64,000 bases of DNA, taken from positions 1,488,001 through 1,552,000 of the forward strand of contig NZ_SOAU01000001.1 of the NCBI RefSeq assembly GCF_004364865.1, written 5' to 3'. The DNA comes from Ilumatobacter fluminis. Lineage in GTDB: Bacteria; Actinomycetota; Acidimicrobiia; Acidimicrobiales; Ilumatobacteraceae. Of this stretch, positions 27,406 through 35,783 are shown piece by piece. The position numbers and the translations under genes were made by a program. Within the stretch, counting starts at the first letter, position 1. Every line of letters starts with the position of its first letter. Below the pieces are notes generated by a model. That model saw only the letters and a program-made list of their open reading frames with translations, made no database searches and was not told where the DNA came from.

Positions 27406-29052
27406 ATGACTACCGTTTCCGTCATGCAGGGGTTGATGCAAGACGTTCCGTTGACGATCACGCACTTGTTCGATCGTGCCGAGCAGTACCACCGTCACAA
27501 GGAGATCGTGACGGCCACCGGGTCGGGTCGAGAACGCATCACCTACGGCGACTGGGCCGAACGCACCCGCCGACTCGGCGGCGTGCTCGACGACCTCGGC
27601 ATCACCGACGACGGTCGGGTCGCCACCTTTGCGTGGAACACGGCACGCCACCTCGAGCTCTACTTCGCTGCGCCGTGCACCGGCCGGGTGCTCCACACGC
27701 TCAACATCCGGCTGTTCCCGGAGCAGCTGACCTACATCGTCAACCACGCCGACGACGAGGTGATCTTCGTGGACCGGTCGCTGCTCGGGCTGCTGGCGCC
27801 GCTGTTGCCGACGTTCGAGCGGTTGAAGCACCTCGTGTTGATGGACGACGGGGTGGGCGACATCCCCGACGATCTGAACGGTCACGAGCTGCTCGATTAC
27901 GAGCAGCTGCTGGCCGCGGCGTCGCCGGTCGAGTTCGCGGTCGACGACGAGCACCGCGCGGCGAGCATGTGCTACACGAGCGGCACCACCGGCAACCCGA
28001 AGGGCGTGCTCTACAGCCATCGCAGCACCTATCTCCACACGATGGGAGCGATGACCGCCGACTCGCTCGGCGCGCGTGAGTCCGACGTGATCCTGCCGGT
28101 CGTGCCGATGTTCCACGCCAACGCCTGGGGGCTCGCCCATGCCGGTGTCGCCGCCGGTTCGACGCTCGTCATGCCGGGCCCCGACCTGTCCGGTCCGGCC
28201 ATCGCCGATCTCGTCGTCGACGAGCGGGTCACGGTCGCCGCCGGCGTGCCGACCATCTGGATGCAGGTGTTGCCCGAGCTGAAGGGCCGCGACACCTCGT
28301 CGCTGCGCGCGATCCCGTGTGGCGGTTCGGCGGTGCCGAAGGCATTGTCGGAGGCGTACCGCGAGCAGCTCGGCAAGCCGATCCTGCAGGCGTGGGGCAT
28401 GACCGAGACGAGCCCGATCGCCGCGGTGTGCCAGCTCGACGCCGACGAGCTGTCGCTGCCGGTGGAGGAGCAGGCCGAGCTGCGCACGATGGTCGGACGA
28501 ATCAACTTCGGTGTCGAGATGCGGGTCGTCGACCCCGACACCCAGGAGCCGGTGCCGTGGGACGCCGAGAGTTCGGGCGAGCTCCAGTGCCGAGGCAACT
28601 GGATCGCTGCGACCTACTACAACGACGAGCGGGCCGGCGACAGCTTCACCGCCGACGGCTGGCTCCGGACCGGCGACGTCGCCTCCGTCGACCAGCGCGG
28701 CCGGATCCGGCTCGTCGACCGGACGAAGGACCTCATCAAATCGGGCGGCGAGTGGATCTCATCGGTCGAACTCGAGAACGAGCTGATGGCGCACCCGAAG
28801 ATCGCCGAGGCTGCGGTGATCGGTGTGCCACACGCCCGCTGGTCGGAGCGACCGCTCGCCTGTGTCGTGGTGGCGCCGGGGGAGGAGGTGACCAAGGACG
28901 AGGTCATCGAGTACCTCGCCGACAAGGTCGCCAAGTGGCAGCTCCCCGACGACGTCGTCTTCATCGACGAGGTGCCCAAGACCAGCGTCGGCAAGTTCTC
29001 GAAGAAGACGCTGCGCGACGAGTTCGGCGCCTACATCCTCCCTGGTCAATAA
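27406..29052 (+). CDS. fatty acyl-CoA ligase (FadD-type AMP-binding enzyme)
   Basis: 548 residues. Activates a fatty acid to acyl-AMP and then acyl-CoA. A3 motif CYTSGTTGNPKGVLYSHR (about 189-206), A5 QAWGMTETSP, A7/A8 GWLRTGDVASVDQRGRIRLVDRTKDLIKSGGEWIS, and A10 Lys in PKTSVGKFSKK. MQGLMQDVPLTITHLFDRA is the usual N-terminus of medium/long-chain ligases, so ATG 27424 is an equally good start. Neighbouring acyl-CoA dehydrogenase and other lipid genes fit a lipid-degrading life style. Confidence 0.92.
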   Translation: MTTVSVMQGLMQDVPLTITHLFDRAEQYHRHKEIVTATGSGRERITYGDWAERTRRLGGVLDDLGITDDGRVATFAWNTARHLELYFAAPCTGRVLHTLNIRLFPEQLTYIVNHADDEVIFVDRSLLGLLAPLLPTFERLKHLVLMDDGVGDIPDDLNGHELLDYEQLLAAASPVEFAVDDEHRAASMCYTSGTTGNPKGVLYSHRSTYLHTMGAMTADSLGARESDVILPVVPMFHANAWGLAHAGVAAGSTLVMPGPDLSGPAIADLVVDERVTVAAGVPTIWMQVLPELKGRDTSSLRAIPCGGSAVPKALSEAYREQLGKPILQAWGMTETSPIAAVCQLDADELSLPVEEQAELRTMVGRINFGVEMRVVDPDTQEPVPWDAESSGELQCRGNWIAATYYNDERAGDSFTADGWLRTGDVASVDQRGRIRLVDRTKDLIKSGGEWISSVELENELMAHPKIAEAAVIGVPHARWSERPLACVVVAPGEEVTKDEVIEYLADKVAKWQLPDDVVFIDEVPKTSVGKFSKKTLRDEFGAYILPGQ

Positions 29053-29119
29053 CGAAGTTTTCGGAATAACGCATGTGTGACGTGCAACACACGCGTTCTC
29101 GTTGCCAGTATGTGCCGCC

Positions 29120-29692
29120 GTGAGAACAACGTTTTTCCGACAGGCCGCCTTCGTCGCCGCCGCGGCGCCCCTCGTGCTGGCTGCCTGCGGTGACGACGCG
29201 AACGACGCCGGGGTCGCCGCACGACAGCTCGAGGCGCGTTTCGCGGCCGCGCAAGCCGAACCCGCCGACGAGCCCGCGGATGCTGCGACGGAAGTCGCCG
29301 ACGACACCGAAACCGACACCAACAACGACACCGATACCGAGTCGATCGACGCCGCCGACGTCGAGGAGACCGCTGCGCCGGCCACCACCCTCGCGCCGGT
29401 CGAGCCGACCGGCGTGCTCGTGCCCGTCATCGGGCTCGACAACTCGTTCCGCCCACAGGTCGTCGAGGTGAACGTCGGCGACGAGGTCGTCTGGGAGAAC
29501 CGGGGCATCAACGAACACGACGTCCTCTTCGTGCAGGACAGCGCCGCACCGTTCGGCGTCGAAGTCGCCGACTTCCAGCCCGGCGACTTCTACTCGCACG
29601 TGTTCACCGAGCCTGGTGAGTTCCGTTACTACTGTTCGATCCACGGCAACGAGACCGTGGGCATGGTCGGCACCGTCGTCGTGACGGGCTGA
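29120..29692 (+). CDS. cupredoxin-domain lipoprotein
   Basis: 190 residues. Signal peptide with lipobox (PLVLAAC), then an acidic Asp/Thr/Ala-rich linker of about 75 residues, then a plastocyanin-like domain. Type-1 copper ligands are all visible: His in INEHDVLF, Cys and His in YYCSIHGNE, Met in VGMVG. Probably an outer-face electron carrier or copper protein. GTG 29120 is chosen because it gives a proper signal peptide. First of three consecutive lipoproteins. Confidence 0.85.
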   Translation: MRTTFFRQAAFVAAAAPLVLAACGDDANDAGVAARQLEARFAAAQAEPADEPADAATEVADDTETDTNNDTDTESIDAADVEETAAPATTLAPVEPTGVLVPVIGLDNSFRPQVVEVNVGDEVVWENRGINEHDVLFVQDSAAPFGVEVADFQPGDFYSHVFTEPGEFRYYCSIHGNETVGMVGTVVVTG

Positions 29693-29720
29693 ACACGATC
29701 CATCCACCCGAGGAGGACCC

Positions 29721-31238
29721 TTGAAGAAACTCGCAACACTGGCTGTGTGTGGGGGCTTGCTGATGGCGAGTTGCGGCAGCGACGGTGAATCGACCGACGA
29801 GTCGCCCGCTGTCACCGAGGCCGACACGACCGACGCGCCCACCACCGACGCACCTGCGGACACGACGGAGGCGCCTGCGACCACCGTCGCCGAGCCGACG
29901 CCGGACACGACCGAGGGTTCCGCCGACACTACGTCGGCGCCGGAGACGACCGCTGCGGCGGGTGACGACGACGGCGTCTACTGGGTCCCGACGGAGTACG
30001 AGACGATCCAGGCGGCCGTCGACGCGGCCCAGCCGGGCGAACTCGTCATGATCGAGCCCGGCACCTACGTCGAAGCCGTCGACGTGGCGACCGACGAGCT
30101 GACGATCCGCGGTGTCGACCGCGACACCGTCGTGCTCGACGGCCAGCTCCAGCTCGACAACGGCATCCGCGTGCTCGGTGCCGACGGCGTCGCCGTCGAG
30201 AACCTGACGACCGTCAACTACACGAACAACGGCCTGTTCTGGGTGTCCTCCGAGGGCTACCGCGCCTCGTACATCACCACGTACCGCACCGGTGACTACG
30301 GCATCTACGCCTTCGACTCGGTGAAGGGCCAGATCGAGTACTCGCACACGATCGGCAGCCGAGACGCCGGTATCTACATCGGCCAGTGCTACCCGTGCGA
30401 CGCGGTCATCACCGACGTCATCTCCTCGAACAACGGTCTCGGCTACTCGGGTACCAACTCGGGCGGCAACCTGCTCATCGTCAACTCGACGTGGCACAAC
30501 AACCGTGCGGGCATCGTCCCGAACTCGGGCAGCTACGAGCTCTGCTACCCCGAACGCGAGACGACGATCGTCGGCAACCTGGTGTACGACAACAACCAGG
30601 GCGACACCCCGGCGATCGACACGGCGCTGCTCGCCCAGGGCAACGGCATCCTCATCGCCGGCGGCATCGGCAACGTGATCGAGCGCAACCGCGTCGACGA
30701 CCACTTCCGCACCGGCATCGGCCTGGTGCCGTACCTGGAGGAGACGCCGAACGACGATCTCCCCACAGAGGACGAGTGGGACATGCCGTGTGAGCAGCAG
30801 AAGAACGAGCCGATCAACATCCCCGACGGCGATCTGCTGTGGGACAGCTACGACAACGTGGTCGTCGACAACGTGGTGACCAACAGCGGCGAGGCGGACC
30901 TGGCGCTCGCGTCTGCCGGTGGCGACATCTCGACGTTCCGCAACTGTTTCTCGGGCAACGAGCACACGCTGACCGCGCCGACCGACCTCGAGACCCTCGC
31001 GCCGTGCGACGGTGAGGGATCGGGCGACTGGGCCGCCGGCGACCTCGCCGTCGCCCGCTGGCTCGCCGAGCAGGCCGACCTGCCGGGCGAGGTGCCGTGG
31101 CAGGAAGCGCCGCTGCCCGAACTCGGCGAGCACGAGAACATGCCCGACGCCGAGACGGCTCCGCCCGCTCCGGCCACCGACGTTCCCTTCACCGTCGACC
31201 TCGATGCGATCACCGTTCCGGATCTCCCGAACGGCTGA
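29721..31238 (+). CDS. right-handed beta-helix repeat lipoprotein
   Basis: 505 residues. Lipobox LLMASC, Thr/Ala/Pro-rich linker to about residue 88, then ETIQAAVDAAQPGELVMIEPGTYVEAV, the entry to a pectate-lyase/NosD-type parallel beta-helix; many Asn-rich rungs follow (VDNVVTNSGEADL). Five or more Cys, including a CYPC pair near residue 223. No catalytic motif recognised; surface polysaccharide binding, or a NosD-like role beside the cupredoxin, are possibilities only. TTG start is fixed by AGGAGG four bases upstream. Confidence 0.8.
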   Translation: MKKLATLAVCGGLLMASCGSDGESTDESPAVTEADTTDAPTTDAPADTTEAPATTVAEPTPDTTEGSADTTSAPETTAAAGDDDGVYWVPTEYETIQAAVDAAQPGELVMIEPGTYVEAVDVATDELTIRGVDRDTVVLDGQLQLDNGIRVLGADGVAVENLTTVNYTNNGLFWVSSEGYRASYITTYRTGDYGIYAFDSVKGQIEYSHTIGSRDAGIYIGQCYPCDAVITDVISSNNGLGYSGTNSGGNLLIVNSTWHNNRAGIVPNSGSYELCYPERETTIVGNLVYDNNQGDTPAIDTALLAQGNGILIAGGIGNVIERNRVDDHFRTGIGLVPYLEETPNDDLPTEDEWDMPCEQQKNEPINIPDGDLLWDSYDNVVVDNVVTNSGEADLALASAGGDISTFRNCFSGNEHTLTAPTDLETLAPCDGEGSGDWAAGDLAVARWLAEQADLPGEVPWQEAPLPELGEHENMPDAETAPPAPATDVPFTVDLDAITVPDLPNG

Positions 31239-32142
31239 TCGTCCCGCACCAGCCGTCGCTGCCGTCGCCGTCGTGACGGCGGTGGCGGTGCTCGCCGGTT
31301 GCGGTTCGTCCGACCCCGAACTTGCGGGGTCGGACGAACCGGCCGTCGCCGTCGACGCGCCCGACCGGGTGCTCACCGGGCCGCAAGGCACGCGTGGGCA
31401 ATTCGTCGTCGAGTGCGGCTTCGACCGATTCCTCCCGGACGACCCGATCGTCCATCCCGGTGCGGCGGGCGCGAGTCATCTGCACCAGTTCTTCGGTGCG
31501 GTCGACGTGTCGGTCGAGTCGACCTACGACGAGATGCTCGAAGGTGCCACCACGTGCGACCAGCTCGCCGACACCGCGTCGTACTGGACGCCGACGCTGG
31601 TCGGCGCCGACGGTGCGCCCGTCGAGCCGCTGCGTGCCGTGGCCTACTACCGCGCCGGACCCGACATCGACCCGACGACGGTCGTGCCGTATCCGCCCGG
31701 GATGATGATGGTCGCCGGCGACCACACGGCGATCGAGCCGCAGCCGCTGTCGATCGTGTCGTGGTCGTGCGAGTCGGGTGGTCGACGCGAGGTCCGGCCG
31801 TTCGATTGCACCGGCGCTCCGAGCCTGCGCATGTGGATCACGTTCCAGGACTGTTGGAACGGCGTCGACGAGCGCAGCCCGATCGTGCCGAAGCCGTCGA
31901 TGCACGTCGCGTACTCGGCGGCGGGGGAGTGTCCGGAGTCGCATCCGGTGCCGATCCCGCAGCTCCAGCTGGCGATCGACTTCCCGGTGCCGCCGGTCGA
32001 CGACCTCGACCAGTTGGCGCTGTCGTCGGGAAACATCTTGTCCGGTCACGCCGACTTCTGGAACGCCTGGCACCAGGACAAGCTCCGCAACGAGGTCGTC
32101 AACTGCATCCACCGCGACCTCCCCTGCGGCGTCAGCGGCTGA
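31204..32142 (+). CDS. DUF1996 lipoprotein
   Basis: 312 residues. Start ATG 31204 lies inside the beta-helix gene (35-bp overlap) and gives an n-region, hydrophobic core and lipobox VLAGC. The DUF1996 pattern is clear: GQFVVECGF, DDPIVHPGAAGASHLHQFFG, then DQLADTASYWTPTL, and a late SGHADFWNAW(H)Q segment. His and Asp clusters suggest a metal- or carbohydrate-binding fold; function unknown. DUF1996 proteins are mainly known from fungi and actinomycetes. Third member of the lipoprotein trio. Confidence 0.8.
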   Translation: MRSPFRISRTADRPAPAVAAVAVVTAVAVLAGCGSSDPELAGSDEPAVAVDAPDRVLTGPQGTRGQFVVECGFDRFLPDDPIVHPGAAGASHLHQFFGAVDVSVESTYDEMLEGATTCDQLADTASYWTPTLVGADGAPVEPLRAVAYYRAGPDIDPTTVVPYPPGMMMVAGDHTAIEPQPLSIVSWSCESGGRREVRPFDCTGAPSLRMWITFQDCWNGVDERSPIVPKPSMHVAYSAAGECPESHPVPIPQLQLAIDFPVPPVDDLDQLALSSGNILSGHADFWNAWHQDKLRNEVVNCIHRDLPCGVSG

Positions 32143-32162
32143 GACGGATGTCACGAAACCCC

Positions 32163-32200
32163 TTGACGGTGAGACACAATCTGTCTTAGTGTCTCACGCC
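32163..32200 (+). promoter_or_regulatory. promoter and palindromic operator of the TetR/di-iron operon
   Basis: TTGACG (32163-32168) with TTAGTG 17 bp downstream (32186-32191) forms a promoter. A perfect inverted repeat GTGAGACAC-N11-GTGTCTCAC (32169-32197) covers the spacer and -10, ending 3 bp before the TetR start. Typical steric autorepression by the first gene product. Confidence 0.75.
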
Positions 32201-32788
32201 ATGGGGGCAACCGAGCCGGAGACGCGTGTACTCGACGCCACCAAGTCGTGCTGCGAGCGCTTCGGCATGGCCAAGGTGACCATCGACGACATCTGCGACG
32301 AGAGCGGCGTCTCGCGGGCGACGATCTACCGGCTCTTCCCGGGCGGTCGCGATGTGTTGTTCGAGGCGTTGCGTGTCCGTGAGCTCAACGAGTTCTTCGA
32401 CGTACTCACCGCCGGCGCCGACGGGCACGACGACGTCGACGACCTGATCGTGTCGCTGGTCGTGGTCGCCACCCGAGAGCTGCGTGCCGACGACCATCTG
32501 GCGCTGATGCTGGCGTCGGAGCCGGGCGACGTGCTGTCGCAGCTCACCGTCGCCGGCTTCCCGCGCATCATCCGGGTCGCCACCGACTACCTCATGCCGC
32601 TCCTGGCACCCCATCTCGATCCCGAGTTCGCCGAGCAGCTGATCGAGCTCCTCGTCCGAACCGTCATCTCCTACTTCCTGGCGCCGAGCGATCACGTCGA
32701 CCTCGGCGACCCCGACTCTGCCCGTGCGTTCCTGCGCCCGGGCCTGGCCTTGCTGACACCCCAACCCTCCGAGAGGACACTGACATGA
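32201..32788 (+). CDS. TetR-family regulator
   Basis: 195 residues. N-terminal HTH: KVTIDDICDESGVSRATIYRLFPGGRDVLFEAL (about 26-58). Ligand-binding C-terminal domain not assignable. Its stop overlaps the start of the di-iron protein gene (ATGA), so both are one unit, and the palindrome immediately upstream is the obvious operator. Confidence 0.88.
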   Translation: MGATEPETRVLDATKSCCERFGMAKVTIDDICDESGVSRATIYRLFPGGRDVLFEALRVRELNEFFDVLTAGADGHDDVDDLIVSLVVVATRELRADDHLALMLASEPGDVLSQLTVAGFPRIIRVATDYLMPLLAPHLDPEFAEQLIELLVRTVISYFLAPSDHVDLGDPDSARAFLRPGLALLTPQPSERTLT

Positions 32789-33930
32789 CCGACACCTTCT
32801 CCACCAACGAAGAGATCATCGGCCGCGCCGACATCAACGACATCGAGGCGATCCTGCAGGTCACGAACACCGATGTCGACGAGGTCGTCCACATCGTGAA
32901 GGACAACGCCGACGCGATCTTCACGTGGGACTATTCGCTCGCCCGGCCGCAGCTCCGCAAGCTGTACGAGAAGGCCAAGACCGGCCAGTGGAACGGCAGC
33001 ACCGATCTCGACTGGGACGCCGACATCGACGTCGAAAAAGTCGTCAGCGCCGACCAGGCCGCATCGTCGGCCGGCTTCACCGCCGACCACTACGAGGGCA
33101 CCGTCGTCGAGAAGTGGGGCGACAAGGAGTGGCTCGAGTTCGGCATCGACCAGCGTCGCTGGACACTCTCGCAGTTCCTCCACGGGGAACAGGGAGCGCT
33201 GCTCTGCACCGCCAAGATCGTCGAGACCGTGCCGTGGTACGACGCCAAGCTCTACGCCGCGACGCAGACGATGGACGAGGCCCGCCACGTCGAGGTGTTC
33301 CACCGTTACCTCGACGAGAAGATGGGCGGCGAGTTCCAGGTCAACGCCCACCTGCGCATGCTGCTCGACGACATCATCGAGGACAGCCGCTGGGACATGA
33401 CCTACCTCGGTATGCAGGTCATGGTCGAGGGTCTGGCCCTCGCCGCGTTCGGCTTCATGCACCAGATGACCGAAGAGCCGCTCCTCAAGAAGCTGCTCCG
33501 CTATGTCATGAGCGACGAGGCCCGCCACGTCGCATTCGGCGTGCTGTCGCTCAAGGAGGTCTACGACGGCATGTCCGACAAGGAGATGATGGAGCGTCAG
33601 GAGTTCGCCTTCGAGGCTGCCATCCGCATGCGCGACCGCTTCCTGTCGCAGGAGGTCTGGGAGAAGCACGGTGTGAACCCGAAGGACGTGGTGCCGCTCG
33701 TGCTCAAGGACCCGACCCGCGACCTGTTCCAGCAGATGCTGTTCAGCAAGATCGTCCCGAACTGCAAGAAGCTGGGCCTGCTCGACCGCAACGACCAGTG
33801 GCTCCGTCGTCGCTTCGAGGAGATGAGCGTCATCCAGTTCGAGGACTGGGAGGACACCGGCTCCGAGTACATCAAGTTCGAGCTCGAAGGCGAGCAGCAA
33901 GAGCAGCCGCAGCCGGTCGCCGGCGAGTGA
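32785..33930 (+). CDS. ferritin-like di-iron carboxylate protein
   Basis: 381 residues. A full set of di-iron ligands is visible: Glu135 (HGEQGAL), Glu165/His168 (MDEARHVEVF), Glu215 (MVEGLAL), Glu245/His248 (SDEARHVAFG). This matches the ferritin/ribonucleotide-reductase-R2-like superfamily of oxygenases and oxidases. The substrate is unknown; TetR control suggests a lipid, aromatic or xenobiotic substrate. GAGAGGA RBS inside the TetR gene. Ends at a UUCG hairpin terminator. Confidence 0.8.
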   Translation: MTDTFSTNEEIIGRADINDIEAILQVTNTDVDEVVHIVKDNADAIFTWDYSLARPQLRKLYEKAKTGQWNGSTDLDWDADIDVEKVVSADQAASSAGFTADHYEGTVVEKWGDKEWLEFGIDQRRWTLSQFLHGEQGALLCTAKIVETVPWYDAKLYAATQTMDEARHVEVFHRYLDEKMGGEFQVNAHLRMLLDDIIEDSRWDMTYLGMQVMVEGLALAAFGFMHQMTEEPLLKKLLRYVMSDEARHVAFGVLSLKEVYDGMSDKEMMERQEFAFEAAIRMRDRFLSQEVWEKHGVNPKDVVPLVLKDPTRDLFQQMLFSKIVPNCKKLGLLDRNDQWLRRRFEEMSVIQFEDWEDTGSEYIKFELEGEQQEQPQPVAGE

Positions 33931-33959
33931 ACGGGCTCGGCACGGCCGAGGCGCGCTGA

Positions 33960-33993
33960 CGTCGAAGGGTCGGGTTCGCCCGGCCCTTCGACG
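33960..33993 (+). terminator. terminator with UUCG tetraloop after the di-iron gene
   Basis: 15-bp stem (33960-33974 with 33979-33993), one G-U pair, loop TTCG. Located 29 nt past the stop. Confidence 0.75.
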
Positions 33994-34075
33994 CGTCCGG
34001 ATCTCGCTCGGACGGTCGGATCCCGGCGGCGATCTCCGCGTGACGACGACGATCGACTCGTTTACGATCGTGCGC

Positions 34076-34861
34076 ATGACGGTCGACTGGGAACCCGACC
34101 GATACGAGCGGTTCAAGGCACAGCGTGCCGAGCCGTTCTGGGATCTGTTGGAGCTCGTCCACCGCGGCGGCATCGACCGCGCGGTCGATCTCGGATGCGG
34201 TACGGGCGAGCTCACGGTGGCGGCCGCCGACCAACTCGGTGTCGGACGGATGACCGGCGTCGACAGTTCGCCCGCGATGCTAGAGCGTGCCGCCCGCCAT
34301 GGTCGCGTGGCGGTCGACTTCGTCGACGGTGACATCGCCCGCTGGACCTCCGACTGCGATCACGACCTCGTCCTCGCGAACGCGGCCCTGCAATGGGTGC
34401 CCGACCACCGGGGCGTCCTCGAGCGGTGGGTCGCCGCACTCGCGCCGCAGGGTCAGCTCGCCGTCCAGGTGCCGGCGAACCACGACCACGCGTCGCATCT
34501 GGCGAGCGTCGACGTCGCGCACCGGGAGCCGTTCGCCTCGTCGTTCGGCGGTGCTCCACCGGCCGACCCCGTCGCCGCCAATGTGCTCACGCCCGAGAGC
34601 TACGCGACGACGCTCTACGAACTCGGATTGGCCGAGCCACACGTCCGGTTGCAGGTGTACGGCCATGTCTTCGATTCGCCCGCCGACGTCGTGGAGTGGA
34701 CGCGCGGCACCTCGCTGACCCGCTTCTTCAAGCAGTTGCCGCACGAGCTGCACGAGCCGTTCGTCGACGCCTACCGCGAGGAGCTGCTGTCGCGCATCGG
34801 CACCGACGGGCCGTACTTCTACGCCTTCAAACGCATCCTGATCTGGGCGCGCAAGGCCTGA
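34076..34861 (+). CDS. tam: trans-aconitate 2-methyltransferase-like SAM methyltransferase
   Basis: 261 residues. SAM motif I VDLGCGTGELT, motif II GVDSSPAML, and ALQWVPDH, then SPADVVEWTRGTSLTRFFKQLP and PYFYAFKRILIWARK, all as in Tam, which methylates trans-aconitate. Start ATG 34076 follows TACGAT by 7 nt and matches the MTVDW(E/N)PDRY family head; the frame is also open to GTG 34040. Substrate assignment is by family resemblance. Confidence 0.8.
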   Translation: MTVDWEPDRYERFKAQRAEPFWDLLELVHRGGIDRAVDLGCGTGELTVAAADQLGVGRMTGVDSSPAMLERAARHGRVAVDFVDGDIARWTSDCDHDLVLANAALQWVPDHRGVLERWVAALAPQGQLAVQVPANHDHASHLASVDVAHREPFASSFGGAPPADPVAANVLTPESYATTLYELGLAEPHVRLQVYGHVFDSPADVVEWTRGTSLTRFFKQLPHELHEPFVDAYREELLSRIGTDGPYFYAFKRILIWARKA

Positions 34862-34904
34862 CGGGTCGACGCGGGCGCGGGTCGACCGCCTACCCTGCGA
34901 TCCG

Positions 34905-35777
34905 ATGGCGAGCGTCCACGTGATCGGGAATGCGTCCGCCCCGCACGGGCAGGAGCAACTGGCGAACGTCGCGGCAGCGCTGGAGCGTCGTGGGGTCGAC
35001 GCCGACGTGCATCATCCGCCGACGCTCGAGGCAGCGCAGGAGGCCGCTCGCTGCAGCGTCGCTGCCGGAGCCGATCGTCTGATCGCCGTCGGCGGCGACG
35101 GCGTCGTCAACATCGCCGTCAACGCCGTGGCCGAGTCGAGCGTCGTGCTCGGCGTCGTGCCGGCAGGAACGGGCAACGACTTCGCCCGTGCGCTCGGACT
35201 GCTCGACGGCGACGTGGACGCCCAGGTCGGGCGGGCGCTCGGCGAGGCCACGGCGGTCGATGCGATCAAGAGCACCCACGGCTGGGTCGCCTCGGTCGCC
35301 ACGCTCGGCTTCAGTGGCGACGTCACTGCGCACGCCAACCGACTGAGGTGGCCCCGTGGACAGCACCGCTACACCCTCGCCACCGTGCTGCAGCTCCCTC
35401 GGTTGCAGCCGTACCCGGTTTCGGTCACCGTCGACGGTCGGCGCGTCGGGTCCGGCTCGACGATGCTGCTCGCGATCGGCAACACGGCGTACTTCGGCGG
35501 TGGGATGCGCATCTGCCCGGCAGCGAAACCGGGCGACGGCACGTTCCAGGTCATCGACATCGAGGCGGTCTCGCGTCTCCGGTTCCTCCGCGTGTTTCCC
35601 ACGGTGTTCTCCGGCCGCCACGTCGACCGTCCCGAGGTACACGCCGACAGCGGTGTCGTGGCAGAGGTCGAGGGCGCCGGGATCGACCTGTGGGCCGACG
35701 GTGAACGTCTCGGGCCGCTCCCGGTCCGGCTCGAACTCGTCCCGGGCGCGCTGCGCCTCGCCGGCTGCCCCGGTTGA
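34905..35777 (+). CDS. diacylglycerol/sphingosine-type lipid kinase
   Basis: 290 residues. DAGK catalytic domain: IAVGGDGVVNIAVNAV (GGDG nucleotide motif) and LGVVPAGTGNDFARALGL; then the beta-rich C-terminal half (SGSTMLLAIGNTAYFGGGMRICPAAKPGDGTFQVIDI). Phosphorylates membrane diacylglycerol or a related lipid, feeding phospholipid synthesis. TACCCT lies 8 nt before the ATG. Convergent with the glutamine-synthetase-like gene. Confidence 0.88.
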   Translation: MASVHVIGNASAPHGQEQLANVAAALERRGVDADVHHPPTLEAAQEAARCSVAAGADRLIAVGGDGVVNIAVNAVAESSVVLGVVPAGTGNDFARALGLLDGDVDAQVGRALGEATAVDAIKSTHGWVASVATLGFSGDVTAHANRLRWPRGQHRYTLATVLQLPRLQPYPVSVTVDGRRVGSGSTMLLAIGNTAYFGGGMRICPAAKPGDGTFQVIDIEAVSRLRFLRVFPTVFSGRHVDRPEVHADSGVVAEVEGAGIDLWADGERLGPLPVRLELVPGALRLAGCPG

Positions 35778-35783
35778 CGTGGC

